Source: JAIMBK01 sp040755975 (GTDB lineage Bacteria > Bacillota > Desulfotomaculia > Desulfotomaculales > Nap2-2B). From it: a stretch of DNA of 24,952 nt. Positions 14,592 through 22,241 of the stretch are shown here, in pieces (the stretch's first letter is position 1; each line of letters opens with the position of its first letter). The notes beneath the pieces are model-generated. The model saw only the letters and a program-made list of their open reading frames with translations, was not told where the DNA came from and made no database searches. Location of the stretch: the NCBI GenBank assembly GCA_040755975.1, contig JBFLZY010000042.1:1-24952 (forward strand), in the 5' to 3' direction. The translations under genes were made by a program, and so were the position numbers.

Positions 14592-15462
14592 ATTTTCTTT
14601 TCTCCTGTTCAATTACCTCGTTGAGGAATTTTAAGTAGTTTTCATAACGCAACGGGCTGATTTTCATGTCCGCAACGGCTTGTTTAACCGCGCAGCCGGG
14701 TTCTTTATAATGCAGACAGCCGGTAAACTGGCATTCCGGGATATATTCGTGGAATTCCGGGAAAAAATAAGCCAGTTCCGTACGTTCCATAAGGGGCAAG
14801 TGAAGACTGGAGAAGCCAGGGGTATCAACTACCAGACCGCCACCGGTCAACGCCAACAATTCTACGTGGCGGGTGGTATGCTTGCCCCGTCTTATCCGGG
14901 TGCTGACTTCCCGCGTTTTCAAGGACAGGCCCGGCTCCAGCGCATTTAATAAACTGCTCTTTCCCGTTCCGGAAGGGCCGGCCAGCACGGTTACCCCCGC
15001 AGATAAAATTTTCCGTAAACCACCCAAGCCGGTTCTATCTTTGGCGCTCGTCACCAACACCGGATAGCCCGCCTGCCGGTAAACGGAAATTAGCCCCGCT
15101 GCCTCTTTCCCGCCTAAATCTGCTTTGTTGAAACAAATAAAGGGGGTCACCTGCGCCGCCCGGGCCTGGATAAGCAGGCGGTCAAGTAAAAAAGTGCTGG
15201 GATCCGGGTCGCGCATGGCAAAGACAAGGATAGCCTGCTCCACGTTTGCCACCAGCGGACGCACCAGGACATTCCGCCGGGGAAGCACTTCTTCAATAAC
15301 GCCGCTTTTTGCTTCTGTAAACCTGAATTTTACCTGATCACCAACCAGCACCTGCTGCCCCTGGCGGCGAAAGCGCCCGCGCAAAACGCATTTGCAGATC
15401 TCGTTCCCGCTTTTTACGTAATAGAAACCGCCGTACGCCTTGATTACGATCCCTTCGCGCAC
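14584..15462 (-). CDS. rsgA: Ribosome small-subunit GTPase RsgA
   Basis: RsgA is a circularly permuted GTPase that helps late 30S subunit maturation. In 292 residues the order is an N-terminal OB fold (about 1-70), the G4 motif FNKAD (111-115) ahead of the G1 P-loop GPSGTGKS (162-169), then DTPGF (213-217). A C-terminal zinc site follows with Cys244, Cys249, His251 and Cys257. The GTG start has GGGGG five bases upstream. It follows prkC by 22 bases and overlaps rpe, so expression is coupled to the kinase operon; the OB-fold start GIVIKAYGGFYYV is typical. Confidence 0.97.
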   Translation of the reverse strand: MREGIVIKAYGGFYYVKSGNEICKCVLRGRFRRQGQQVLVGDQVKFRFTEAKSGVIEEVLPRRNVLVRPLVANVEQAILVFAMRDPDPSTFLLDRLLIQARAAQVTPFICFNKADLGGKEAAGLISVYRQAGYPVLVTSAKDRTGLGGLRKILSAGVTVLAGPSGTGKSSLLNALEPGLSLKTREVSTRIRRGKHTTRHVELLALTGGGLVVDTPGFSSLHLPLMERTELAYFFPEFHEYIPECQFTGCLHYKEPGCAVKQAVADMKISPLRYENYLKFLNEVIEQEKRKYD

Positions 15463-15484
15463 ACAATCCCCCGCCAGTGAATTT

Positions 15485-17326
15485 TTACCCGTACGTCTTC
15501 GTTTTGCTTAAATTGTTGTCAAGATAAACCCTGATGGTAGTTTTTCCGTAAAACTCAATTACCTCGGTGAATTCCTCGCCTGGGGCATGGGTCTTGATAT
15601 AAACATCTTTTGACCCCCTGACGTCCGTAACGTTTATCCTTACCTGGTGCCTGCGCCCGTCGTTGGGCACGGTAACGTTTACCTCGGCCTTTCTGGGCAG
15701 CGGCCCCGGGCCCTTGCTCACCACAACCTTAACCGCCGTGCCCTCCTGCACCGGCGTATTGGCTGCCGGCTCCTGGGACACTATTTGCCCGGAAAAATAC
15801 TGCCCGTTTTCGGTCCAGACGATGCTTTCATCCAGCTTTAACTTTGCTTCACTTAACCTCGTTCTGGCCTGCTCGATGGTCAAACCGGCCAGGTCGGGAA
15901 CCCGGGATTCCTCCGGGCGGGGTCCCTTCGATAAATATACGGTTACAATTGTCCCTTTGGGTTGGCTGCTGTGGGCCCGGGGCTCCTGATGAAAGATATA
16001 CCCCCGGGGAACCTTATCGTGATAATCTTCCTGGAACTGTTCGGCCATTTGCAAGCCTGCTTCCGCCAGCCTGATTCTGGCCTCCTGAACGCTGAGCTGG
16101 TAGAGATCGGGCACTTCCCGGAGATCCGGCCCCAGGCTGACGGTGAGAGTTACCTGCCGATGCGGTTTTACTTTCGGATCTTGCGGACCTATATCCTGCC
16201 TGATTACATATCCCTCGGGCACCTGCAGATCGTAATCTTTGACCACCGCCACCCGCAGCCCCAGCCCGGTGAGTATCGCGGTGGCTTCGGCGAGGCTTTT
16301 ATTAACCACGTCCGGAACCTGAATTTCCGGAACGCTCAAGTAATATTTATTAAACATAAAGGCGCCGGCAGCCAGAAAAGCAACAAAAAACAAGCCGGCC
16401 AAAACCCACCCGAGGGGGCGGAGCCTGCGTCTCTTACCTGCCCCATTCGGATTTCGCTCTTCTTCAAACACTTCTCCGGGAGCGATTGCCTCTGTTTCCG
16501 GATCGTCTTCTTTCCCTATCGCGGCCTGCAAAGACTGGCCCATTTCCGAGGCAGAGGCAAAACGGAACCCGGGATCCTTGCTCAGCGCCTTTAGGATTAC
16601 TTTCTCCAACCAGGGCGTGATCCGGGGATTTATTTTGGAGGGCAACTCCGGTTGCTCCTGAATATGCTTGATGGCGACGGCGATGGGGCTGTCCCCCTGG
16701 TACGGAACAACCCCGGTCAACATTTCGTAGAGAACAACTCCGAGCGAATAAAGGTCTGACTTTGGTCCGACCGCCTGGCCCCGGGCCTGCTCCGGAGAAA
16801 GATAATGCACCGAACCCATGATCGTATCGGTATAGGTTAAGGTAGCGGCCGTAACTTCCCGGGCCATGCCAAAATCTGTTAATTTTGCCCACCCTCCGTA
16901 CGTAATTAAGATATTGTGCGGCTTGACATCCCGGTGGACAATGTTATTTTCGTGGGCGTGCTGGAGCGCCTTGCAAATTTGCACCACAATATGCAGCGCC
17001 CTTTCCGGATTCAGCGGCCCCCCTTTCTTAATGAGCGTCTTTAAATTATCGCCATGCACGTACTCCATGACCAGATAGTGGATATGCTCTTCCTGGCCGA
17101 CATCGTATATGCTCACAATATTGGGGTGGGACAGCCTGGCGACGGCCTGCGCTTCGCGCTGGAAACGGGTAATAAAATCTTTATCAACCGTAAACTCCGG
17201 GCGCAAAACTTTTATGGTCACCAGGCGGTTGAGAAATTTATCGCGGCCTTTATAAACAATGGCCATTCCTCCCCCACCCAGCTCTTCAATTATTTCGTAA
17301 CGATTGCCGAGGATTTTACCGACCAT
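15485..17326 (-). CDS. prkC: Membrane Ser/Thr protein kinase with PASTA repeats (PrkC/Stk family)
   Basis: This kinase senses muropeptide or lipid II-type ligands through extracellular PASTA domains and phosphorylates cytoplasmic targets in growth, wall control and germination. The kinase domain (about 1-270) has the Gly-rich loop GGGGMA (17-22), Lys39 (VTIKV), HRDVKPHN (131-138) and DFG (151-153). A basic juxtamembrane stretch precedes one transmembrane helix at about 304-325. Three PASTA domains follow (about 336-400, 404-470, 475-545), each ending in a xSKGP or SLGPD-like turn. An additional beta-rich C-terminal region of about 65 residues has no assignment. The length is 613 residues. It lies 48 bases after prpC, its opposing phosphatase. 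Confidence 0.96.
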   Translation of the reverse strand: MVGKILGNRYEIIEELGGGGMAIVYKGRDKFLNRLVTIKVLRPEFTVDKDFITRFQREAQAVARLSHPNIVSIYDVGQEEHIHYLVMEYVHGDNLKTLIKKGGPLNPERALHIVVQICKALQHAHENNIVHRDVKPHNILITYGGWAKLTDFGMAREVTAATLTYTDTIMGSVHYLSPEQARGQAVGPKSDLYSLGVVLYEMLTGVVPYQGDSPIAVAIKHIQEQPELPSKINPRITPWLEKVILKALSKDPGFRFASASEMGQSLQAAIGKEDDPETEAIAPGEVFEEERNPNGAGKRRRLRPLGWVLAGLFFVAFLAAGAFMFNKYYLSVPEIQVPDVVNKSLAEATAILTGLGLRVAVVKDYDLQVPEGYVIRQDIGPQDPKVKPHRQVTLTVSLGPDLREVPDLYQLSVQEARIRLAEAGLQMAEQFQEDYHDKVPRGYIFHQEPRAHSSQPKGTIVTVYLSKGPRPEESRVPDLAGLTIEQARTRLSEAKLKLDESIVWTENGQYFSGQIVSQEPAANTPVQEGTAVKVVVSKGPGPLPRKAEVNVTVPNDGRRHQVRINVTDVRGSKDVYIKTHAPGEEFTEVIEFYGKTTIRVYLDNNLSKTKTYG

Positions 17327-17374
17327 CTGTTTTCACTCGCCAGCAATAATTTCTTCAATTTCTCCGCTGCTCAT

Positions 17375-18091
17375 TTAACTCACCGCCACCAGGACAACGG
17401 AAATATTATCGGTCCCCCCCCGCTTAAGCGCCAGTTCCACCAGATAATGAACGGCCTGATCCGGGTCCGCGGAACTATAAATGACCCGGCAGAGTTCGCT
17501 CTCTTCCAGCAATCCGGATAAACCGTCGGTGCATAAAAGAACCATATCCCGGGGTTTCAGCGCTAAGCGGGCGGTATCAACTTCCACCAAAGGCTCCACG
17601 CCCAAAGCGCGGGTCAGGACGTGGCGGTAGGGGTGTTGCCTGGCCTGCTCTTCCGTAATGCTGCCGTTGCGGACCATTTCCTGCACTACCGAGTGATCCT
17701 CGGTTAACTGGGCAATACTTCCTTTCTGCAATAAGTAGATCCGGCTGTCTCCCACGTGCGCCAGATAAAGCCGCCTGTCCCGAATAACCGTGCAGCTTAA
17801 GGTTGTTCCCATGCCGCGGCAACCGGGGTGGTTTGTTGACATCTGGTAAACCAAACGGTTGGCCTCCTGTACTCCTTCCGCCAGAACCACCCCGATATCC
17901 GCGCAGCCGCTTAAATAAGAGCGCAAAAAGCGTTCTAACACCTGCAAGGCAAGCTTGCTGGCGATCTCCCCCGCGTGGTGCCCGCCCATCCCGTCGGCAA
18001 CGGCAAAAAGCCCAAGATCGGGGCAGACGCTTAGATAATCTTCGTTTGTCTGCCTTACTTTGCCCGCGTTGGTTGCCTGGCTCCACCGCAT
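17375..18091 (-). CDS. prpC: PP2C-family Ser/Thr protein phosphatase (PrpC/Stp)
   Basis: This metal-dependent phosphatase reverses PrkC phosphorylation. The 238-residue protein contains the PP2C signatures QTNEDY with Asp18, VADGMGGHHAG with Asp33, a later CTDGLSG and the C-terminal GTDNISVVLV, together supplying the metal-binding aspartates. The ATG has a good SD (GAGGTGG). It heads the minus-strand run through uppP and diverges from the 2-hydroxyacid dehydrogenase. The 131-bp intergenic gap is AT-rich and could hold promoters for both directions; a minus-strand TTTAAA/TATAAA pair at 18-bp spacing is only a weak candidate. Confidence 0.96.
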   Translation of the reverse strand: MRWSQATNAGKVRQTNEDYLSVCPDLGLFAVADGMGGHHAGEIASKLALQVLERFLRSYLSGCADIGVVLAEGVQEANRLVYQMSTNHPGCRGMGTTLSCTVIRDRRLYLAHVGDSRIYLLQKGSIAQLTEDHSVVQEMVRNGSITEEQARQHPYRHVLTRALGVEPLVEVDTARLALKPRDMVLLCTDGLSGLLEESELCRVIYSSADPDQAVHYLVELALKRGGTDNISVVLVAVS

Positions 18092-18176
18092 ACGCCCACC
18101 TCACCAATTGAGGTTTTGCATGATCGTTCGCCATGATGATTGAAAAATCCTCTCGAAGAAAAAGATCTTTATATGT

Positions 18177-18182
18177 TATAAT
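18177..18182 (+). promoter_or_regulatory. -10 element of the 2-hydroxyacid dehydrogenase gene
   Basis: A perfect TATAAT lies about 40 bases before the start codon. No clear -35 is seen at 16-18 bp, which suggests an activator or a weak promoter. The 12-bp palindrome at 18189-18200 falls at the expected transcription start. Confidence 0.5.
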
Positions 18183-18188
18183 TATTCA

Positions 18189-18200
18189 ATGTTTAAACAT
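18189..18200. promoter_or_regulatory. Palindromic operator candidate
   Basis: ATGTTTAAACAT is a perfect 12-bp palindrome seven bases after the TATAAT, where a repressor dimer would block initiation. The divergent prpC gene starts about 100 bases away and could share control. No regulator is identified. Confidence 0.4.
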
Positions 18201-18222
18201 AAATTAAACAGGGGAACCGAAC

Positions 18223-19254
18223 ATGCGCAATCTTCTGCTGGTGGACGATCAGACGCTCACCATCCGGGCCCTTAAGGAAACCCTTGCCCGAGAGCTCATC
18301 AGTCACGCCGTAACCATTTCCCTGATCAAAATTAACCGGACATCTTCCCTGACCACTTGCCTGCCTTCAATCAGAGAGTTTTACGGGTCCGGCGGCGAAT
18401 TTATTTCCCGGGTTGCCGACGCCGACATCCTGGTGGTCCACAAGGCGCCCGTTACGGAAGAAGTCCTCGAGAAGGCCGGAAAGCTCAAACTGATCGCCTG
18501 CGCCAGAAACAACCCGGTCAACGTCGACCTGGCCGCCGCCGGGAGCCGGGGAATCCCGGTCATCAACGCCCCGGGCAGGGCAAGCGAGGCTACCGCCGAA
18601 TTAACCGTCGCCTTGATGCTGTCCCTGGCCAGAAACATCGTTCGCGCCAGTACACTTACCAGAAAGGCCGGGCCAACCGCCTGGGATTATGCCGCCCGCA
18701 GCGACCTGGAAGGTATTGAATTGAAAGGCAAGACGGCCGGCATAATTGGTTTCGGGCGGGTAGGCAGGGAAGTAGCCGCCAGGTTGAAGACATTCGGGAT
18801 GAATATCCTGGTTTACAGCACCCATGCGGCCCCGGAGGAAATTACCCGCCTGGGCGCCACCCCGGCTGCCTTGGCCGATCTCTTGAAGGAAGCTGATTTT
18901 GTCACCCTCCACCAGCGGTTAACGGAAAAAAATATCAGGCTAATCGGGGAAGAACAGTTACACATGATGAAAAGAGGCGCTTATTTAATCAATACGGCGC
19001 GGGGGAAACTGCTTGACGAAGAGGCCCTGTACAAGGCATTGGCGGAAGAAAGGATCCGGGGAGCGGCACTGGATGTACTGGCGGAGGAGCCGCCGGACCC
19101 GGCCAATCCGTTGCTGGGTTTAAAAAACGTCATCATTACTCCGCATCTGGGCGGAAAAACCCGCGAAGTCCCGGTCCGCGCCGCCAGGCTGATTACGGAG
19201 GACATAAAAAGATTTCTGGAAGGCAAAAAACCGGTCAATATAGTTAATGAATGA
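18223..19254 (+). CDS. D-isomer-specific 2-hydroxyacid dehydrogenase (SerA-like)
   Basis: This NAD-dependent dehydrogenase belongs to the phosphoglycerate/D-2-hydroxyacid family. In 343 residues the Rossmann motif GFGRVG is at 176-181. The catalytic set is Arg260 (NTARGKLLD), Glu289 (LAEEPP) and His308 (ITPHLGG). It lacks the C-terminal ACT/ASB domains of long SerA proteins, so it is a short form, and the N-terminal lid (about 1-100) is not diagnostic. The substrate could be 3-phosphoglycerate or another 2-hydroxy acid; no serine-pathway gene adjoins it. The ATG has an AGGGG SD. It stands alone, converging on the GH15 gene with only 27 bases between them. Confidence 0.88.
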   Translation: MRNLLLVDDQTLTIRALKETLARELISHAVTISLIKINRTSSLTTCLPSIREFYGSGGEFISRVADADILVVHKAPVTEEVLEKAGKLKLIACARNNPVNVDLAAAGSRGIPVINAPGRASEATAELTVALMLSLARNIVRASTLTRKAGPTAWDYAARSDLEGIELKGKTAGIIGFGRVGREVAARLKTFGMNILVYSTHAAPEEITRLGATPAALADLLKEADFVTLHQRLTEKNIRLIGEEQLHMMKRGAYLINTARGKLLDEEALYKALAEERIRGAALDVLAEEPPDPANPLLGLKNVIITPHLGGKTREVPVRAARLITEDIKRFLEGKKPVNIVNE

Positions 19255-19281
19255 ATAAAAGCCGCGGGGCACAGAGAGCCC

Positions 19282-21243
19282 TTATCCCAATAAAGAATAT
19301 TTTTCAATGAACTTGAGCACCGCCAGAACGAAGGCCGCGTGCGACCAGGTCAAAGGAGCCACAGAAAGCTGCTCCCCGGTATAAGGATGCACCTGCTCGG
19401 ACATAATGCCGCTTCTGCTGCTTCTTTTCGCCGCCCAGGCCAGCAACTCCCGGGCCGGTTGCAATTCCTCAAGACTGCGCGCCGCCTCAATGTACCATTC
19501 AGCCAGCCACAACGTACAGATAAACCAGGGGTTGCCCGGCACTTTTTGAACATCCGCAGACCGCCGGAAGTAATAATCGCCGGGGTAACGCGCGATCCCT
19601 CCAATGTCAGTATTGACCCACAAAAATTTCCTGACAGCCTGCATTGTCCGCTTTACCCGCGGGTGCCCGGCCGGCAAGACGCCAAAGGCAAAAACGCCGT
19701 ACAGGCTGCTCTCCAACGTAAAGTCCTTTTCCAATTCCCCTTCGGCATTAAAACCGCCACCCCGGATAAAGCGATCTAAATCATAACTGTAAAGTAATTT
19801 GCAGATGGCCGCCTTCAGTTGCCGGGCCGCCAGCTCCCACCGGCCGGCCCTGACCTCATCCCCGAAAAGCCTGGCGAAATAAACCGCCGCCCGTAGGCCT
19901 CCGTATACGGCTGCAGCGGTAAAAGTAAAAATCCCCCTTCGCTCCTCCCATAAGTCATAACTCTGCAGCGGCAAACCCGTCCGGCTATCCCGGTACCTTT
20001 CCAAAAAGTCGGCCGCCGGGATAATCAACGGGGAATAAAGGGATTTAATAAACTCAAAGCCTTTGTACAGCTCGTAATTGTGCCCCAAGGCCCAGAGCAC
20101 CAAAGCAGTTTCGTCTTCCTGAATGGGAAGGTAGCCGAATTCGCCCTTTATCCACGGGTGCCAGCTGGAACCCACGGAACCGTCCGGGTTATATTTGGGC
20201 CAGAAAAAACCCTCCTCGCTTAAGATATCGCGACATAAATAATAAAAAGGTCTGGTCACTTCCGGATAGCCGGCTCTGTCCAGAGCGCAGGCGACCAGCG
20301 CCCCGTCCCGCGGCCAGAGATAAGAGTAATGATCCCTGTTGGTAACCATTATGTCTGTGTCGTTGGCCGCCAGAACAGCCCCCCGGTTATCGATCTGGGT
20401 GCGAATGACCAGCAGGCTGGAATAGTACAACTCCTCGATTTCCGGCGGCAAGCCGGCAAAATTGCGTTTATGCTTGTGCGCCCAGTTATACCAGTATTTT
20501 TCCGTTGCCTTTAACAATGCCCCCGGACCATACGTTAGCACATAATGGTTGTTTTCGCGTACCTCCTTTAAGCTCCGGCCGGCGATAATCCAGTAATAAA
20601 TTACTTCCCGTCCTTCCGGGGCAAGCTCCAGACGAAAACCGGCCGTGCTGTCCACCGAACCCTGGGCAACGGGGTGATTGGCCAGCCAGCCGTCTTCCGC
20701 GTCGCGCCATGTCCCTTCCTGGTGTCCAAACCTTTTAATCCCCGTGGTAAACTGGGAAAATCCTTGTTCCCGGCACCGTCCGTTAAACAGAAAATAATAA
20801 TTCCGCTTATAATGCAAAAGTGTACCGGTATTTGGATCATATAAGGCCGTATCGCCCACATCGGATCCGCCCAAACTAAAGTCGTTATGAAAAAACAAAC
20901 GTAAATCCCGCCGGCAGTTGTAAAGGTTGCAAACCAAAATTTTTCGTAAATAAATATTTTTTTCGTAATGAACGGCATCGTAAACGCGCAATTCCAACCC
21001 CGCTTCGTTTTGCCTGGCCATTGAGTCGCCGACCAGGCTGGACGGGCGGTAACGGGTGTTGATTTCCCAACTGCCTTCGTTGATCCAGAAAAAACAGCCG
21101 TCAATCCAAATACCCAGGGCGCACTTATGGCCCATTACATGATTTTCCATACCCACAAAAGGGTAATAAAAATCTCTTATATTTAATGATTTGTCAAGAT
21201 TAACCAAAATATTTCCGTTGCCTAACACTATTTCCCTGGGCAA
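19282..21243 (-). CDS. Glycoside hydrolase family 15 protein (glucoamylase-like)
   Basis: GH15 enzymes release glucose from alpha-glucans; relatives act on trehalose or dextran. The protein has about 653 residues: an N-terminal beta-sandwich (about 1-265) and an (alpha/alpha)6 catalytic barrel. The predicted general acid is Glu433 in YDLWEER and the general base Glu616 in MSEQVHP; SYLWPRDGAL is a conserved barrel motif. No signal peptide is seen, so it is probably cytoplasmic, suited to internal glycogen or maltodextrin. A longer frame begins at TTG 21264, but the SD GGAGG lies seven bases before TTG 21243, giving the typical MPREIVLGNGNILVN start. It diverges from the DUF4912-GH57 pair. Confidence 0.9.
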   Translation of the reverse strand: MPREIVLGNGNILVNLDKSLNIRDFYYPFVGMENHVMGHKCALGIWIDGCFFWINEGSWEINTRYRPSSLVGDSMARQNEAGLELRVYDAVHYEKNIYLRKILVCNLYNCRRDLRLFFHNDFSLGGSDVGDTALYDPNTGTLLHYKRNYYFLFNGRCREQGFSQFTTGIKRFGHQEGTWRDAEDGWLANHPVAQGSVDSTAGFRLELAPEGREVIYYWIIAGRSLKEVRENNHYVLTYGPGALLKATEKYWYNWAHKHKRNFAGLPPEIEELYYSSLLVIRTQIDNRGAVLAANDTDIMVTNRDHYSYLWPRDGALVACALDRAGYPEVTRPFYYLCRDILSEEGFFWPKYNPDGSVGSSWHPWIKGEFGYLPIQEDETALVLWALGHNYELYKGFEFIKSLYSPLIIPAADFLERYRDSRTGLPLQSYDLWEERRGIFTFTAAAVYGGLRAAVYFARLFGDEVRAGRWELAARQLKAAICKLLYSYDLDRFIRGGGFNAEGELEKDFTLESSLYGVFAFGVLPAGHPRVKRTMQAVRKFLWVNTDIGGIARYPGDYYFRRSADVQKVPGNPWFICTLWLAEWYIEAARSLEELQPARELLAWAAKRSSRSGIMSEQVHPYTGEQLSVAPLTWSHAAFVLAVLKFIEKYSLLG

Positions 21244-21382
21244 ACCAACCCCTCCAAAAAACAAATATTATTTCCGGTCATAAAGCCATCAGGCAATGGC
21301 AATAATAAAAAAAATCAAGATAATTCCATTATGCCACCAGGTTATTAAAATTATTTTTTGGATAGAAAAGGAGGTCGTGCAA

Positions 21383-22102
21383 TTGCCTTTTTTGGCTTTG
21401 GTTCTGGGGACCTTAATATTATTTACGTTAATTTTTTTATGGCTAAGCAAAAAAAATCACCGGACCGAAAAAAAAGCGGCTCTTCCCGAACTCGATCCGG
21501 CCCATCCGGGATTTAAGGAAGAATTTTCGACCGAACTTACACCGCCGGTTTACGTGGCCGCGCCTCCCGCCGAACCAGAGCTGCCGCATTATTACGGAGT
21601 TGATCGCCTGGTCTTGCTGGCCAGAGATCCGTACTGGCTTTATGCTTACTGGGAAATCACCGCTACCAAGCAGGAAGAATTCACCGCCGCTTACGGACCG
21701 GCCGCCTGGACCAATTCCCGGCCAGTCTTAAGAGTTTATGACGTCACCGGCGTAAATCCGGACAAACAAACAGTTGCTTCTTATGTAGATATCGGAATTA
21801 ACGAAGAGGCAGACAACTGGCACATCAACGTGGGGGAACCAGACCACACCTTTTATGTGGATCTGGGGCGCCGCTTTCCCGACGGAAGATTCGTCACTTT
21901 GCTCCGTTCAAATGTGGTGACGACGCCAAGAGCTTCCTTATCCGAACGCACAGACGAAGAGTGGATGTGGATCGAAGGAATTTACCGCACTTACCGCTAC
22001 CAGTTCGGCCTCGGTTCACCGCTGCTCGCCGAAGAAATGGCCGAAAGGGCGGGAGCTTTGCCTTTAGGCATAGCCTCTCCCGGACAATGGCAGAAAGAAT
22101 AA
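21383..22102 (+). CDS. Membrane-anchored DUF4912 protein
   Basis: The 239-residue product has an N-terminal transmembrane helix (about residues 2-22), a charged linker and a DUF4912 domain recognisable by DRLVLLARDPYWLYAYWEI, LRVYDVTGV and WHINVG. Its biochemical role is unknown to me. The domain often accompanies GH57 and glycogen-type enzymes, and the fold looks like a carbohydrate- or protein-binding beta domain (inference). The frame is open from 21296, but AAGGAGG ends eight bases before TTG 21383, which is taken as the start. It is the first gene of a two-gene unit with the GH57 enzyme. Confidence 0.82.
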   Translation: MPFLALVLGTLILFTLIFLWLSKKNHRTEKKAALPELDPAHPGFKEEFSTELTPPVYVAAPPAEPELPHYYGVDRLVLLARDPYWLYAYWEITATKQEEFTAAYGPAAWTNSRPVLRVYDVTGVNPDKQTVASYVDIGINEEADNWHINVGEPDHTFYVDLGRRFPDGRFVTLLRSNVVTTPRASLSERTDEEWMWIEGIYRTYRYQFGLGSPLLAEEMAERAGALPLGIASPGQWQKE

Positions 22103-22105
22103 AAC

Positions 22106-22213
22106 AGGCACAAAGGCACAAAGTCCACAGGCACAAAGTCTTCCGCTCTTCCTTCGGGTTCTTCAGCCCTTAGGGTATTTTCTTTAACTCTGTGCCTTAG
22201 TGCCTTCGTGCCT
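22106..22213. repeat. Facing GGCACAAAG-type repeats between DUF4912 and GH57 genes
   Basis: Forward units (AGGCACAAAGGCACAAAGTC, then AGGCACAAAGTC) occupy 22106-22140. Reverse units at about 22188-22213 read, on the other strand, AGGCACGAAGGCACTAAG and then GCACAGAG. The two blocks can form an imperfect stem of about 18 bp with two mismatches and a loop of about 65 bases. The reverse block ends just before the GH57 SD, so folding in the transcript could affect GH57 translation or termination. Confidence 0.7.
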
Positions 22214-22241
22214 GAAAAAGAAAGGAGTACCAGCTGTTCCC

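Noticed and set aside
17330..17374. 13-codon frame (MSSGEIEEIIAGE) between prpC and prkC
   Set aside because: It starts right after the prpC stop, but has no SD of its own and no way to judge conservation from one sequence.
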